Shown in pieces: positions 23,995 to 36,251 of a stretch of 64,000 nt of DNA (the first letter of the stretch is position 1; every line of letters begins with the position of its first letter). Location: positions 310,001-374,000 of the forward strand of contig JABYQS010000005.1 of NCBI GenBank assembly GCA_022592435.1. The letters are read 5' to 3'. The notes beneath the pieces were generated by a model that had not been told where the DNA came from, ran no database searches, and saw only the letters and a list, made by a program, of their open reading frames with translations. The DNA comes from Cerioporus squamosus. Its lineage: Eukaryota > Basidiomycota > Agaricomycetes > Polyporales > Polyporaceae. Both the position numbers and the translations under genes were made by a program.

Positions 23995-24357
23995 CTAATC
24001 CTGACGCTCGATGGCGGACTTGGAGGGTCGATCGAGAGACGTAATCGCGCGAAGCGATGACTCGACGGTCTTGCCACAGTCTGCTGACAAAGAGAACCCC
24101 GGACGCACGCTGCCCACCGTGTGCGCACGAAACACCCAATCAGCCCGCGACCACCGCTCGAAGACGCCACCCAAGACGCTCCCAGGCGCCCCTCCATACC
24201 AACCATCCGTCCGCAGACCGTTGACAAAGCAAGGCACCCCCGTATGTGGCAATGCCTCCGGGACCCCGTCGCCGCTGGCGTTTCTCATTTCAAAATGGTC
24301 CAGTGCCACTTCACCCGCTCTGCATGCCGTGCTGCGACACAATACTCGGTCCGACAC
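23995..24357 (-). CDS. Possible small open frame between b561 and arrestin genes
   Basis: A 120-codon frame whose C-terminal part (ESSLRAITSLDRPSKSAIERQD) looks protein-like. It is almost exactly overlapped by a 120-codon open frame on the plus strand (24011-24373), so at most one is likely to be coding. No family is recognised, no splice partner was found, and the position is the presumed promoter region of the arrestin-like gene. Listed only as a candidate. Confidence 0.2.
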   Translation of the reverse strand: MSDRVLCRSTACRAGEVALDHFEMRNASGDGVPEALPHTGVPCFVNGLRTDGWYGGAPGSVLGGVFERWSRADWVFRAHTVGSVRPGFSLSADCGKTVESSLRAITSLDRPSKSAIERQD

Positions 24358-24473
24358 GCGTCACGGATACTGAGACAAGCGGGTGGACGACATACAGAAC
24401 GTCATTCATCAATTTCACGGAGCCAAGAGCACCCAATATACATCTAGAACAGGACGATACTTATTCCGATAGA

Positions 24474-25654
24474 TTAGAAGAACTGCATCTTCGACGACCT
24501 GTGCGCCCGGATGTGGACATGTTCAGTCGCCGTACGCCCCGACGAACGGAGGACACGCACCTTACTCGTACAAACACCGCTGCGAGCAGCACAATGGGGC
24601 TGACTGTGAAGGCCAGAAGTCGCACTACATACGCGCTATTCCCCGTCGACCAGTTCGACCACGCCCCTCCGAGGTGTGCGGCGAGCAGGAAGAGCGGGAA
24701 GAGAAGGTACCCCGAGAGCCTGGACGGACGGCCGTGAACCATTAGCAAGCATGCTAAAACTATGTTCAGACTTCAAGCCTCCGTGCTCACCGGTGGTACT
24801 TCCAAACTAACTTCGCTCGCGGGTTCCCGCCAAACAACCGCCCGCCGAACCACACGCTGCCGCCTCCCAAGACGACCTGCACAACCATCCAAGCTATCGA
24901 GATGATCCCGATGGTCTAGACAGACGGCCCGACGTTAGGACGTGGACAATGTGGCGTCCAAGGCCGGACGTCGATCTCGGGGACCTCGCCCGCAGTGACA
25001 TTTGACTCACCCCGTGCCATGTGGTGAAGTGTGCACTTTCATGCTGCGACTTCCTCCAGACGATTGCGAGGGTGCCCAACGTGATCGCCGGCACCCCGAG
25101 GGCCATCATTGCCAGCTGGTGCCTTGTGAGGCCCGCGGCTTTCGTCTTGGCTTGCGACGTGGGCTGCAGAGTCAATATACCTAGGCCGCCGCTGTTAGCA
25201 TATTGTATCGGCGCCAACTTGACCCTCCTCCGGACCGGTAGCACGGACGTACCATACGTGAACATAGCGATCGACAGGCTTTGTAAAACAGGGTGGAAGA
25301 AGAACAGGCCCAGTGACGTCGGGTGGTTTGACAGAGTCATAATCCAAGTCACGACGAGGAAGAACTGGTCGTCCACAGTCAGTCTCTGGACGTCCGTCCC
25401 CGTTCACGCAGAGCTCACCCCTACGGAGATCTAGCCTCACTGTGAGCAGACTGAGACACTGGAGACGAACACAACCAACGCACGTATGCTGCCCACTGAG
25501 CTGCAACATCTCCCGGCCGTCCCTCCGGCTTCACAAACTGCTCGTCAAAGCCCATGTCGATGACCTCTACGGTTGGCGTGTCTGGATCCAGGTTGAGCGG
25601 TTCGGCTTCGGGGTCAGAGCGCTCGGGGGTCGTCGAGGAAGCAAGAGCCGGCAT
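24474..25654 (-). CDS. Cytochrome b561-domain membrane protein
   Basis: A multi-pass haem b protein of the cytochrome b561/ferric reductase transmembrane family, which moves electrons across a membrane, typically from ascorbate or flavin donors to ferric iron or monodehydroascorbate. Six exons are consistent with GT-AG splicing. A soluble acidic N terminus (MPALASSTTPERSD) leads into LFFFHPVLQ, TRHQLAMMALG, HFTTWHG and KYHRLSGYLLFPLFLLAAH, whose His residues are the expected haem ligands, with five to six hydrophobic helices. The final short exon ends RSSKMQFF. No DOMON domain is visible, so this is the stand-alone type. The first intron is the least certain, since several acceptors give stops and I used the one that keeps the frame. 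Divergent from HIBADH across about 410 bp. Confidence 0.82.
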
Positions 25655-26067
25655 ACTCGAGTCTGTGCTCTCAGCAGTTATAGCAGCTGGACGAGGCGCG
25701 TCTCCTAAGAACGACGGGCGGTGGGAGCTCTCGCAGCAGGCGTACGTGTCAGAGCATGATATGGCAGACTAGCGCAGGGCACAGAGGCACGCAATAGAAC
25801 GCTGTGAGTGTCTAAGCACCGGGAACGGCGTCGCGGTGAGAACGCGGTCAACGACGGGAACATCGCCCGCTGCCATCGTCTGGGCTCGGGGTCCCTCGTG
25901 GCAATCTCCGGATCTGGCAAGCAGACGCCGGGCGGACCCCGGAAGCTTCCCCGCGGGGCTCGACCTGACCGAGTTCTGGTTCATGGCTTGCACTGGACTT
26001 GCCCTCTCTTCTCCTCGACAGTCGCCTGCGTATACCCTACTTCACCGGAACAGCACCCACCATCACT
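25655..26067. promoter_or_regulatory. Divergent promoter, cytochrome b561 / HIBADH
   Basis: A 413-bp gap between two start codons pointing away from each other must hold both promoters. Open frames inside are short and unsupported. No clear TATA box or factor site was identified. Confidence 0.45.
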
Positions 26068-27557
26068 ATGAGACCAACACCACAATTGCTGCGAGCTGTT
26101 GGCGCGGCGGTCCAGAGACAGAAGAGCATCAGCTTCATTGGCCTCGGACGCATGGGGTCGGAAATGGCGTACAACCTCTTCTCGCAGACACACGTCCAAA
26201 CCCACGGCACTACGCGTTTTGTGGTGTGCGACGCTACGAGAGCCTACTTCGGTTGCATTTGCGCAGAACTTCACGACACAGTTCCCTGGTGCGCACATCG
26301 AGATTGCGAATACGCCTGCAGAGTGAGTACCCTTCAGTTCGAGACGTATCCATTGAGGCACATCGCCCAAGAGAACTTCTATGCCTGCGCTGCACTTTGT
26401 CACTCCTTCATTTGTCTGTACGACGGAGTGCATCGTAGTCCAGAGCAGTACCGCATCGTCAGCGACCCACTACTCTCTGAGAATACGGCCACAGAGGTCG
26501 CTCTCGATCGGTCTTTGAGTCGCTGACAGCTTGACGGCCTGTCTTGGACGAAGCTCTCGCGTTGGTCCATCATGCCAACTGTCTCGAGGTGCTATTTAAA
26601 GGTTTGGTCATTGCGGGGGCGACGTGCGCTCTTACATCCGTTTACAAGAGTCAACCAGTTGGAGGTGACTTCTGTGACTTTGAAGGAGGACGCGCTGACT
26701 AACTTTCGCGCTATACTCGCTGTAGAGCTCTACATGCGTCGAATACCGTTGTCACCATGCTTCCGTCCTCACCACACGTGCGTAATGTGTACACAGAAGA
26801 AGACGGCATCATTCCTGCTCTCCAGTCGCTCGCCCCCGAAGCCATCTCCTCTACGCTATGTATCGACTCTACAACCCTCGACGTGGAAGTCGCCCGGAGC
26901 GTCGCTGCCGATGTCGAGGGTACGGGAGCGTCCATGGTCGACGCACCAGTATCCGGCGGAGTAGCGGGGGCGAAGGCAGGGACGCTGAGCTTCCTCGTCG
27001 GTGGACGGAGGAACGCGTTCAACCTCGCGTATCCCTTCCTGACACACATGGGCCAGCGCGTGATTTACTGCGGGGACTCGGGCTCGGGCCTGGTCGCGAA
27101 GATATGCAACAACCTCATCCTAGGCGTGCAGCAGATTGCGGTCGCCGAGGCCATGCTTCTCGGCCAGAAGCTGGGTCTCGACCCGAAGGTGCTCGCGAGC
27201 GTGATCAACAGCGCGACGGGCGCATGCTGGTCGTCGTCTGTCAACAACCCCGTTCCAGGAGCCTTGACGGACAAGTCGCCACCATGCGAGCGTGACTACG
27301 AGGGCGGGTTTGCGACGAGTCTGATGCTGAAGGTAAGCGCGTCTCGGCCATGGTATCACAGTCTACAGAGCTCACCTCGTTGCGTGCAGGACATGGGCCT
27401 AGCGACGGATCTGGCGGATGCCAATGGGTGTCCGCTGCCCATGGGCCAGCTGGCCGAGAAGGTATACGCGGACGTGGTCAGCGAGGACCCGGAGCTGGCG
27501 AACAAGGACTTCTCGTCTGTGTACCGATACCTGCGGTCTGCATACCCCAAGAAGTGA
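26068..27557 (+). CDS. 3-hydroxyisobutyrate dehydrogenase, with apparent frameshift
   Basis: NAD-dependent beta-hydroxyacid dehydrogenase of valine breakdown, oxidising 3-hydroxyisobutyrate to methylmalonate semialdehyde, normally in mitochondria; the N terminus (MRPTPQLLRAVGAAVQRQ) fits a targeting peptide. The Rossmann motif GLGRMGSEMAYNL, the substrate loop DAPVSGGVAGAKAGT, and GLVAKICNNLILG with the catalytic Lys are all present, and the C terminus YLRSAYPKK is intact. After FVVCDA the frame must shift by one base near 26236 to continue as EPTSVAFAQNF; no intron can account for it. The next intron, from about 26327 to 26724, is nearly 400 nt where neighbours are 50-70. A final intron lies near 27334-27389. 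Either the gene is damaged or there is an indel error in the assembly. Confidence 0.82.
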
Positions 27558-28067
27558 AGTGGACGTGTACGAGAGTAGGAGGGACAGTGTACGCTACAGT
27601 GCTGTGGAAAGATGAATTACCCGACATGCTGTCGGGCCGTTCACGCGTTACATCTGAGTTACATACTCTGGATCCGACATGGGCGGCTGTGGCAGGGCTC
27701 AAGTCGAGCCCGAGAGTGATCGCGTCTGCTCTGCTCGCTGGGGCGGCTGGCGGCCGCGCAGAAAACTGCGAGGGCCATCGCGCGCGTCCTGGACCTGCTC
27801 ACCGTTCTGTCTCCTCACGTCCACGTCGCCCGCCACGTCGTCGCCGCCGTCGCGGACAGCGAAGAGGCCAGTCTCGTTGATCGAGATCGATTCGTACCTG
27901 CCGTATCTGGACAGCCACAGCCGGCTCGGTTACGGTGCCCTGGGACGGCCATTTCCCCATCATCCACCCTCTGCTAAATCGTCGTTGATCACCAAGTCCC
28001 AATCTCTCTCCGTCCCTCTACTCCCTGTCTCTCCCTTTCCCCCCTGCGCTCGTCGCCGTCCGCCTCG
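27558..28067. other. Intergenic spacer
   Basis: Between two plus-strand genes. It should hold the HIBADH 3' UTR and the promoter of the reductase gene at 28068; a pyrimidine-rich tract (CTCTCTCC, CCCTTTCCC types) lies just before that ATG, as is common in fungal promoters. Long open frames crossing it show no motif. Confidence 0.5.
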
Positions 28068-29926
28068 ATGTCCAGGAAGCCCAACGCGATCATCTTCGGT
28101 GCGTTCCTCCCCTACGTCCCCCTTCTTGCCGCTCATCATGGACGCACACCGCGGAACGCGCGACCCAGGCGGCCTCAACACCTGCTCACGGACTCTCGCT
28201 ACCCTCCTCGTCCCGCCCGACGGCGGTGAGCGGCTCGTCGAGGTACGCACGCACTTCCTGCTCGATTTGTCCTACCTGGCCTGGTGCCAATCTTCTCGTC
28301 CGCGTAGAACCTGCGTATCGTGGACAAGTATTCCGTTGCGCCCCCTACTACGTAAGGCTCATCCGGCTACTATGTTGTGGGAGCCCGGCCGTTTACCCCG
28401 CTGCACAGATACCTTGGTTCGGTCTTCCCGAACGTCCTCAAGCAGCCCAACGTCGAGTACCGCCAGGCCAATCTCACGGTTGCTGGTGAGTCTCCTCGCC
28501 ATCACTTCGTCGCCGCAGGCACCGAGTTCCCTTCCTTTTCCCCTTAAGCAACCGTCGCATCGTGTTTCGATCCACGAGCAGGGAACGAGCCCTTTGACTA
28601 CGTCTTCGACTTCACGGGCGAGATCCAGTGGGACCGGCCAGAAGGGGTGAGTGTCTCGCATTGCCTGCGCCTCGCAGCCCGCTTAGCGCACCTGGCATAC
28701 TCGGCTCGTGTGATGCGCCTTGCAGATCCAGATTGGTCATACGTTCAAGATCGCGCGGTTGGTAGGGCTCGAGGCAGCGAAGCGGAAAGTGAAGGCATAC
28801 GTCCGGATACAGCACCCTTTCTATCAGTGCAAGGAGAGCGGGTCGCATGATGAGAAGGAGGAGGTAAAGCCTGAAGGCGTTCTGGGGACATGGTGGCATG
28901 AGGCACTGCGTGCGTTAGGCGCGATCGAGGAGTGAGTCTTTTCCCCTGAGGTCCGAGACACATCGACTCACGCTGGGTAGCCTCAACCTTGTCATTGTCC
29001 GCACAGCACTCCCCTATGGTCCATATATCAACTACACTGGTGCGTCTCTCCGTAGTGTTGTGTTACACCTCTGTTCACCCTTTTTGCTGTCGTGTTTAGC
29101 GTTGATCCCGTTCATTGCTGTTGCCGCTTGCTATGGGCACCTCAAACAGCCTATGAAGGCCTTGTGAGTCCTCTCGATTGCCTCTGTTGACCAATGCTCA
29201 CACTACCCCAGGAACTCTCCTGGAAAATACCCATCACATACGGTCCACGTTGATGACATCGTTGGTGCGATGTGGGCTGCCGCAGAATGGATGGCGAAGA
29301 CTGGTCGCACAGAGGCCAACACACTCGCCGGCGAGGAGATCGTCTTCAAGAACGAGAAGAGCAAGGTTGATGAGGTAGAGGGCATGGTCCCTCCGTCCAA
29401 GAAGGTCGTCGCGCCTCTCTTCAACATTGTGGGTTGTCTGCCAGTCGAGATGCGACCCGTTGCGTGACAGAGAATCTTGTAGGAGGATGACTCAAAACTC
29501 ACGTTCGTCGAACTTGGCAACGTCATCACTTCCTTCTTCGGCACGACGTTCGACTTCCACAACTTCATGACGAACATCGCTGCGAAGGTGCGTCCCTCTC
29601 TTCTCCGCAACGAACGTCTGAGATCTTACGTCCCCGTCTCGGCCTCACAGTTCCGCCTCGAGGACATCATTGAAGATATCAATGAGGTCCACGTGAGCAC
29701 TTGGACGACCATGATCACTACCTCGAAGCCTCCCATTCCCAACACCCACTTCTCGTCATACATGGACGTCTACAATCTGAAGAAACATGTAGTCGCCTTT
29801 AACGCAGACAAGATCAAGAACATCATCGGCTACAAGCTCAAGCGGCCAGAATTCAACCACGACGCGCTCCGGGACATGGTCGAGAAGCTCAAGGCGGAGG
29901 GCAGCTGGCCAAACAACGACCCTTGA
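28068..29926 (+). CDS. NAD-dependent epimerase/dehydratase-family reductase
   Basis: A short-chain reductase of the extended (epimerase-like) type; the substrate is unknown. About ten exons. The N terminus (MSRKPNAIIFGGLN) corresponds to the Rossmann nucleotide-binding strand and loop, though the usual GxxGxxG is weak. Later segments include FDYVFDFTGE, IVRTALPYGPYINYT with the Tyr-containing region, and HVDDIVGAMWAAAEWM, which is characteristic of the family. The C terminus (NIIGYKLKRPEFN) also fits. Length is roughly 440 residues. No signal peptide. The start was chosen because exon 1 splices in phase onto the conserved GGLN. It follows HIBADH on the same strand but there is no evidence of a shared pathway. 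Confidence 0.8.
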
Positions 29927-30489
29927 CCGCCGCCGCCGCCAACACGACAGTGACAGCGGAGATGCCGAGACTCTAATTGCATCGGGCTTTCGGAGGCAAG
30001 GACGGAATGTAAAGATTGGATTGTTTCCCCTAATCCCTAATGTGTTGTTATGAATGAGTTATGTGCTAGCTACACAGGTACCGGTGCCGTTCTTCTGTTT
30101 TCCTCCCTCGTCTCACCGTCTCATTAGTACTGCCACTATCTACTACCTACCTCATTATCATACCCGTAGAGCCCGCGTTGGAATTCGTTTCTTTGCTGTC
30201 TAGCGCACTAATGCACGCATAATGCTATTACCCAACCATCCGCCCCCACACGCACGTTGATTTTGGTTTTTGCACTCTCGACATGATCACCACCCTCCGC
30301 AACGCACACATCGAGATCGGTCTATTCCTTCCCTACCTCGCTCGTTTGGGTAGTCTTCGCTGGCCACGAGAGCAACACAACACGCATATACCTCGCCACC
30401 AGCATACGCATGCTGCTGCCTCCCGAGGATAGAAATGCATAAATATACTAGTGCAACGACAGCGGCGCGACAATGACATGCATGACACG
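29927..30489. other. Convergent intergenic region
   Basis: Two genes converge here, so it should hold both 3' UTRs and transcription termination. It is locally AT-richer (TTTTGGTTTTTGC, taaatatacta) than the flanking coding sequence. No gene is supported. Confidence 0.5.
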
Positions 30490-33400
30490 TTACAAACTCG
30501 AGGCCTGAGACTCTGCCGGCGCAGGAACGGCGGCAGACTTCGGTGGCGGCGTAGGAATAATCTCGTCCAAGAACCCGGGCAGGAACCGCTCGATCCGCTC
30601 GTGCGTCGCAGCCCACAAAGCGACCTGCCGCTCGTCCCGGTCGTCCTCGGGCGAGCTTGGCGGAACGAGGAGGCCGGTGGCGTTCATGACCAGAAGCACG
30701 TTCTTGAGCGACTCCGGCACGGCCTCATACTGTTATATGCACAAACGCAGTTAGCTCATCCCGTCCTCTTGTTCATGCCCGGGGTACTCGAGGCAGACGT
30801 ACCAGCTGATCCCGACGATCGACGTGCATGAGTCTGTCGAGCAGGTCGAGGACCTGTATCCACAGGACACGGATGTCTGCCGTTTGGCCCTCGCGCGCCT
30901 CGAACTGCATGAACGCCTTGCACAACAATGCAGAGGCGCGCAGGCGTGTTTCGGGCGTGCCCAGCGGATCGCGCATGAAGACCTGCTGCTTGAGCAGCTC
31001 GTCGAGGAGCGGGAAGATGACGCGGTTGAAGATTTCCTCGATCTGATTGTGGTTCCCGTCGTCGAGAGGGAGGTGCGGCCCGAGGAGAATGCGCTGCAGA
31101 TGGACGATGGAAGCATGCCTGATTTCGCGCGATGTGTTCGACGCCTGACGAGCCAATGAAGCTAGTAGAGGAAGGCCAAATTGTCTCCAAACTAGGCAGA
31201 TTTAGTACCGGAAGATGGATATATGCGGAGGGAGACTTACCTTGAGCTTTCGGTATACCAGCCGTTTCCTCGAACCTAGCCCAGCATCTCTTGAGGTCAG
31301 CGATCATGTCGACAGCCTTGCGTCCGCGCTCGACAATAGGTGAGCTAACGATCTTGTGAGCCATATACATGAAAAGGGGTGTCGTCATACTCACTTGGCA
31401 GCCGTCAGCGACTGCGTCCGTCTCCCTTGTTGTTGTGCGTCCACCGCGATGCCGGCAGCCGTAGCGAAATCATCCAGCGCGTTTACTAGCCCAATGAAGT
31501 TGTCCGGCGTAACGAGCTCTTGGTTGTTCTCTGCCACAAGACCTGAGAGAATCTCGAAGGATTGTCTCGATGCCTCGGGATGTGAAATCGTCGAGCGCAA
31601 GAGAGCGAAGACCACGTTCCACTCCGTCTGCGAGCGGACAATGTCCCGGTGTTGCTGCAAGATCAGCGTGAGACCCGCAACCACTTGCTCGGCGACGGCG
31701 CTCTCTACTGTTGGCGGCAACCTGGCAAGCAGGTCGAAGGAGAGGTATATCTGATCCCGGAGAGTATGCTGCAATGCACATGAGCCTATTACCATCATCA
31801 CACGTGGCACAACATCTATACTTACCCGTTCCGCTAAGATGAGACACAGCCGAAGTAATGCGACAACGGCGCGTTCGATAAGTAGGATGCTGTACTGGGT
31901 CGGCGTGGAAAGAAGTGCGGAGAGGTGCTCGAAGACGATGGGCCTGCAAAACGTTCAGAAGAAGCTATAGTGCGCTTCAACGCATCTACGTACCAAACTT
32001 CCTCAATATGCTGTGGCGTCTGACGTGCGATGCTGACCATAGTCTCTAGCAAGAAAACGGCCGCAGGGTCGTATGGCAAGGTGTACTCCCCGCCTTGAGC
32101 TGCTTGCGCCGCGGCAACTTCGTCGGATTCGAGCTTGAGCTTTGCCACAGTGCGTTCATGGGCGAGTGCCTCGAGAGCACGGACTGCAGCAACCAAGGCT
32201 TCTGGCTCCAGTTGCCTTCAAACTCATGATAAGCACCAACAGCATCTCTGGCGGATCGAAGGAACCTACATGATCTGCGAGTACAGCTCGTCCAAGCGAC
32301 ATGTTGAGATACAGTCAATCGTGCAGAGCGTCTTCTCAACGTCCGCGTCCGTGGCGTCTGGCACTAGAGCGTCGGTGCTAGAGCCATACGGCGTCATCAG
32401 GTACGATGATAGCGCGGAGAGGAGACCGTCTGATCGGGGTGCTGTCCTTGCGGGTTGACTGCGACGAAGGGGGATAACAGATGCGCCACCAAGGAAGTCT
32501 TCCATCTGAAGCATACGAGCGGGCAAGAGGGAGTGCAAGAACAATGTCTGGAACATCTCGAAGATCTGAAGGGGAAGACCACAGCGATTGCGTGTTAGAG
32601 TTGACGCATACATGAGTACCTGCACGTACCTGCGTCCAACCTTCCCGCAGGGCGTTCGCGTTGCCATTGACAATGTTGAAGAGGACTACTGCAGCGAGCT
32701 GACCCTTGAAGTTTGTGCCGAACTTCACAGATAGCGAAGACACTGTAACGGGCTGCCCGTCAACGTCCACCACAGGGTAGTTGGGCACCTGTGAAGGTTG
32801 TGACTCGGACAAGAGCGACGTAGCCTGGGATAGTGATATGACGACGAAGTCGAAGACATCGGGCATGTCGAAGTGCCTTGCAAGGGTGGCACATTGACGG
32901 AATCCGGAGATGGCGCGCTCAATGATGTAGTCATCCTCGAACGTGATGAAGGCATAGGCAATCGCAGAGACAACTGATCGCCACACGGCCTTGAACATGT
33001 CCGCGTCAAACAAGGAGGTGTTGCATGACAAAACGTCACCTGCACACATAACACACAGAACGTGAGCTACTCCTCCGGAACAACAATCTCGGGAGGGCAT
33101 TACGTACCGGCTTGCCGTGTACGCGCGAGCAGCTCTTTCCATGCGTACTCGAAACCAAGCTGTCCGGTATGCTCCTCAGGCATCACAATTTCCCGCTTGC
33201 GGATTGATTCGTACGTGTTTGACTGTGCTGATGATCAACGAAAGGCTCCAGCCGCAGAACATACAAACATACCAAGAACTCATCCGAGAAGTCGCTGCCA
33301 TCATTTACGCCCTTCAAATTGCGCTTGTAATCTTCAAGCGTCATACGTTTCTGCTGAGGGGTTAACATGCGAAGGATGAACTCCATACCATGGTACTCAC

Positions 33401-36019
33401 TCTGATTTGAGGGTTATGTTGGTCCGTGTTCAACATGATGATCGAGTACGCAAGTACATAAACCGCGTCTTGAGACTTCACCTCATCTGAAAAAGTGTGT
33501 GAGTCATCGCGGAGGCACGGCAGACTGCGTACGTACCAGGGCCCGTGGCGAAGTAAACCTCCGCAAACGTCTCCGTGATGCGATTGATCTGCTGGGACTC
33601 TCCAGGTAGCCGGAAAGTCTCCAAGAGCTCACGCATTGCTTCGGCAACGGGTTTCTGCGATGGCACAGTGAGTTGAAAATCGACTGTGACACAAACCTCC
33701 CTTCCCGTACTTACGCCTTTGAAGTCCATAAGAGTCATGAATGCCTTAAGCAGCTCGAGGTTTTCCGGCCTCGAGATGAAGTCACCCAACAAGCGTTTGT
33801 CGATGCGAGCAGAACTCTTCAGGAACTTCGCGAGACTGAGCGGACGAGGCTCGTCGGGGTCGTTGTAGATTAACTTGTTCTCCTCCAAGAACGCCAGGCC
33901 ATTCTTCGGCTTCGTGTTGAAGCGAGCGGCACCCGTGAGAATGAGCTTCTTCTTCGACTTCGTGTGTTGCAGTTGCTCCACTGGAGGAAAGTCCTACGAA
34001 CTATCAGCCACCCCAACACTAGAAGGAGAAGCTGAAGGCTCACTGCCGGCCACGCTTCACTCGCCTAGAGAAGGAACCCGTCAGCACAGACGATCAAAGT
34101 CGAGGGCATGTAACATTACCCCTTCTGCCCTCGCGGTCATTCGGCCGACGAACGCAAGTATCAAGTCCAGACAGAGGTATTGAGCATTCTGTTGCTGATG
34201 ATCCGGACCTCCCATGCTTTGAGCAGGATAGACACCCTGAAAAATCGATGGGTGTATGTGTGGGCGGAATCGAAGTAGAGGACATACCTTGGCTGCGAAT
34301 TCGATGAGACGCTCGAACATGTTCTCGCAGTTCATGTCGCAGTCATAGTTGGTATACAGGTCGACCATGAAGCTTGGATGGCGAGAGATCTGGCACAGTG
34401 TTTCTAGCAACAGTTCCCGAGTATCTCCACGAGCAGGAGGGACCAGAAGCCGGGGGGTTGAAGGGATCTTCTCTGGATCTGATTCAGGAGGCCCAAGCAG
34501 GGGGGTGCCTGGTACGGGGGTGCCCCCCCTGGGCGAACCAGTCAAAGCCTTCTGCGCAAGAGTCATGTTCTTTGGTCCTGAAGGAGCAGGAGCTGCCAGC
34601 CTATCGATCGTAAATGCCAGGAAGAGCTCCTGCTGGAGCTTCAGCTTTGGCCGCATCGTCTCGAACATTGTGACGATGGTTCGGAGGGAGGTCTGCAGAA
34701 CCACTGGATGGTCAGAGCGCGCAAGCTGGAAGAGGTACTTGCAGCCATGGTCAAGAACAAGAGCCGAGAGCGAGGGATACGCGCATATGCGAGTGCCAGA
34801 TACTTCGAACGCGACGTTCAAAGTCCGTAGAGCAGTTAGACGCGTCGAGTCCGTGTGCGCCTGGTCATTCGGATCGAGGATGTTGATGAGTACGCGCAGG
34901 AGCTCCAGAATGGACGGCAGGCCGTCTACGGGGCGTTCAGCAACGAATAGTCACATGCTTGAAATGGACTCACATGGAGCTCGAGGAACACTGGGGGTCT
35001 CTGGTGGCGGTTCTTCAAGTGGAGGAAGAGCATCAGTTGGCTGCCCTTGTTCGGTGCCAGCTTGCTCGTCTGGCGGCTCTGTTGGCGATGGTGGCTGCTC
35101 TTGGTGAAGCACAGCTGCCGACACGCTCATCTTCATCTCGCCGCCCTCCAAGTCGCCGTCATCTGCGAGCTTTCTCTCCTCGGCTTCCGGGTCGAAGTCA
35201 TGCAGGCGAGCAAACGCTGTCCTCACAAGTTGGTGCAAAGTTTCCTCCGCAGATCGTCTGAGAATTTCTGGTGATATGCATTAACATTTGAAGCCCCGGA
35301 AAGGGCTGTACTAGACATACCGCTTAGCCGCATTTGACATGATGTAGTTAGGACAGTCTCCAGGAGCTCGCATATCTCAATGTCTCCCAACATCATCCCT
35401 ACGCTCCCGCACATAGCGTCGTGGATGATGGTCATGATTTTGAGGAGGACCACTTCGTCCCCGGATGAGTCGCTGGCCTCAAACTTGCAACTTGAAAGCG
35501 CGCTGCTCAGTTCCGCAAGAGTATTGCCTACTGAGATGGCTTCCGGGTAGAACAGCCCGCACAGGAAGAAGTTGTGTAAGGCGGTGAGGGCAGCAGAAGT
35601 GATGGGTCCAGTAGACAGTGGAGAGCGAATGATTGCAAGGAATGGTGAAACGAGGGTACTGAGCGGTAATGAGTGTATGTCTGAGCAGAATTCTCGTCTG
35701 TTAACTGAAATATTGACGTACACAGATGGTGCTCACCTTCGACGTCCTTTACAAGTCGCTTCAGCTCCTGGAAGCCAGTCATGAGCTCCTGCTCTGTGCT
35801 CCCGTGTCCGGACGCGTATGTGTTCAGCGAGCTCTTGGAAACCCGCAAGCCAAGACTGGTAGCAAGAGCAGAGTCGCGTGTAGTGAATGAGGGTGTCGAC
35901 AGAGCCCATCTAGAGTTCTTGCGCATTATAGACGTAACGGAGAGGATCTCAGACAGCAGTATGTGCTTCGCGGACACAGAGAGAGCCATCTTGGAGCTGC
36001 CAGCACTGGTTGGATCCAT
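30490..36019 (-). CDS. GEA: Sec7-domain ARF guanine exchange factor, Gea/GBF1 type
   Basis: Large guanine-nucleotide exchange factor that activates ARF GTPases at the cis-Golgi and starts COPI coat assembly. The N terminus (from 36019) has the DCB dimerisation region, including RVSKSSLNTYASG. The Sec7 domain lies around 33400-34000: NTKPKNGLAFLEE, then PENLELLKAFM, then ETFRLPGESQQINRI, in which the Glu of PGES is the catalytic glutamic finger. Downstream are the HDS helical domains and a Pro/Ala-rich tail ending PAESQASSL. More than fifteen short introns; total length is about 1,500 residues, as expected for Gea1/Gea2/GBF1 rather than the longer Sec7/BIG group. No break was found, though not every intron was resolved. 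Confidence 0.9.
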
Positions 36020-36251
36020 GCTGACCAGCTAAATAGGAGAATGAGAGGAAGCGTAGATGATGGTCGTGTCCAAGACGTGTCCACAACGATCGCGCTAGCC
36101 AAGAGCGCTTACACGCGTCTTACGCCGCATTGGCTCAATCGTGTCACTTGCGATGCAATTGGTTGTTCTGGCTCGCAGGCGCGAACGGACAGCAGTACTG
36201 ATAAAGTCCAGATATTGGGAATACAATACAATTGAAAAGTCGGCAACATCC

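Noticed and set aside
17459..25654. MBOAT pair, arrestin and cytochrome b561 as one secondary-metabolite cluster
   Set aside because: No core synthase, cyclase, P450 or dedicated transporter is present, and the families are common outside such clusters.
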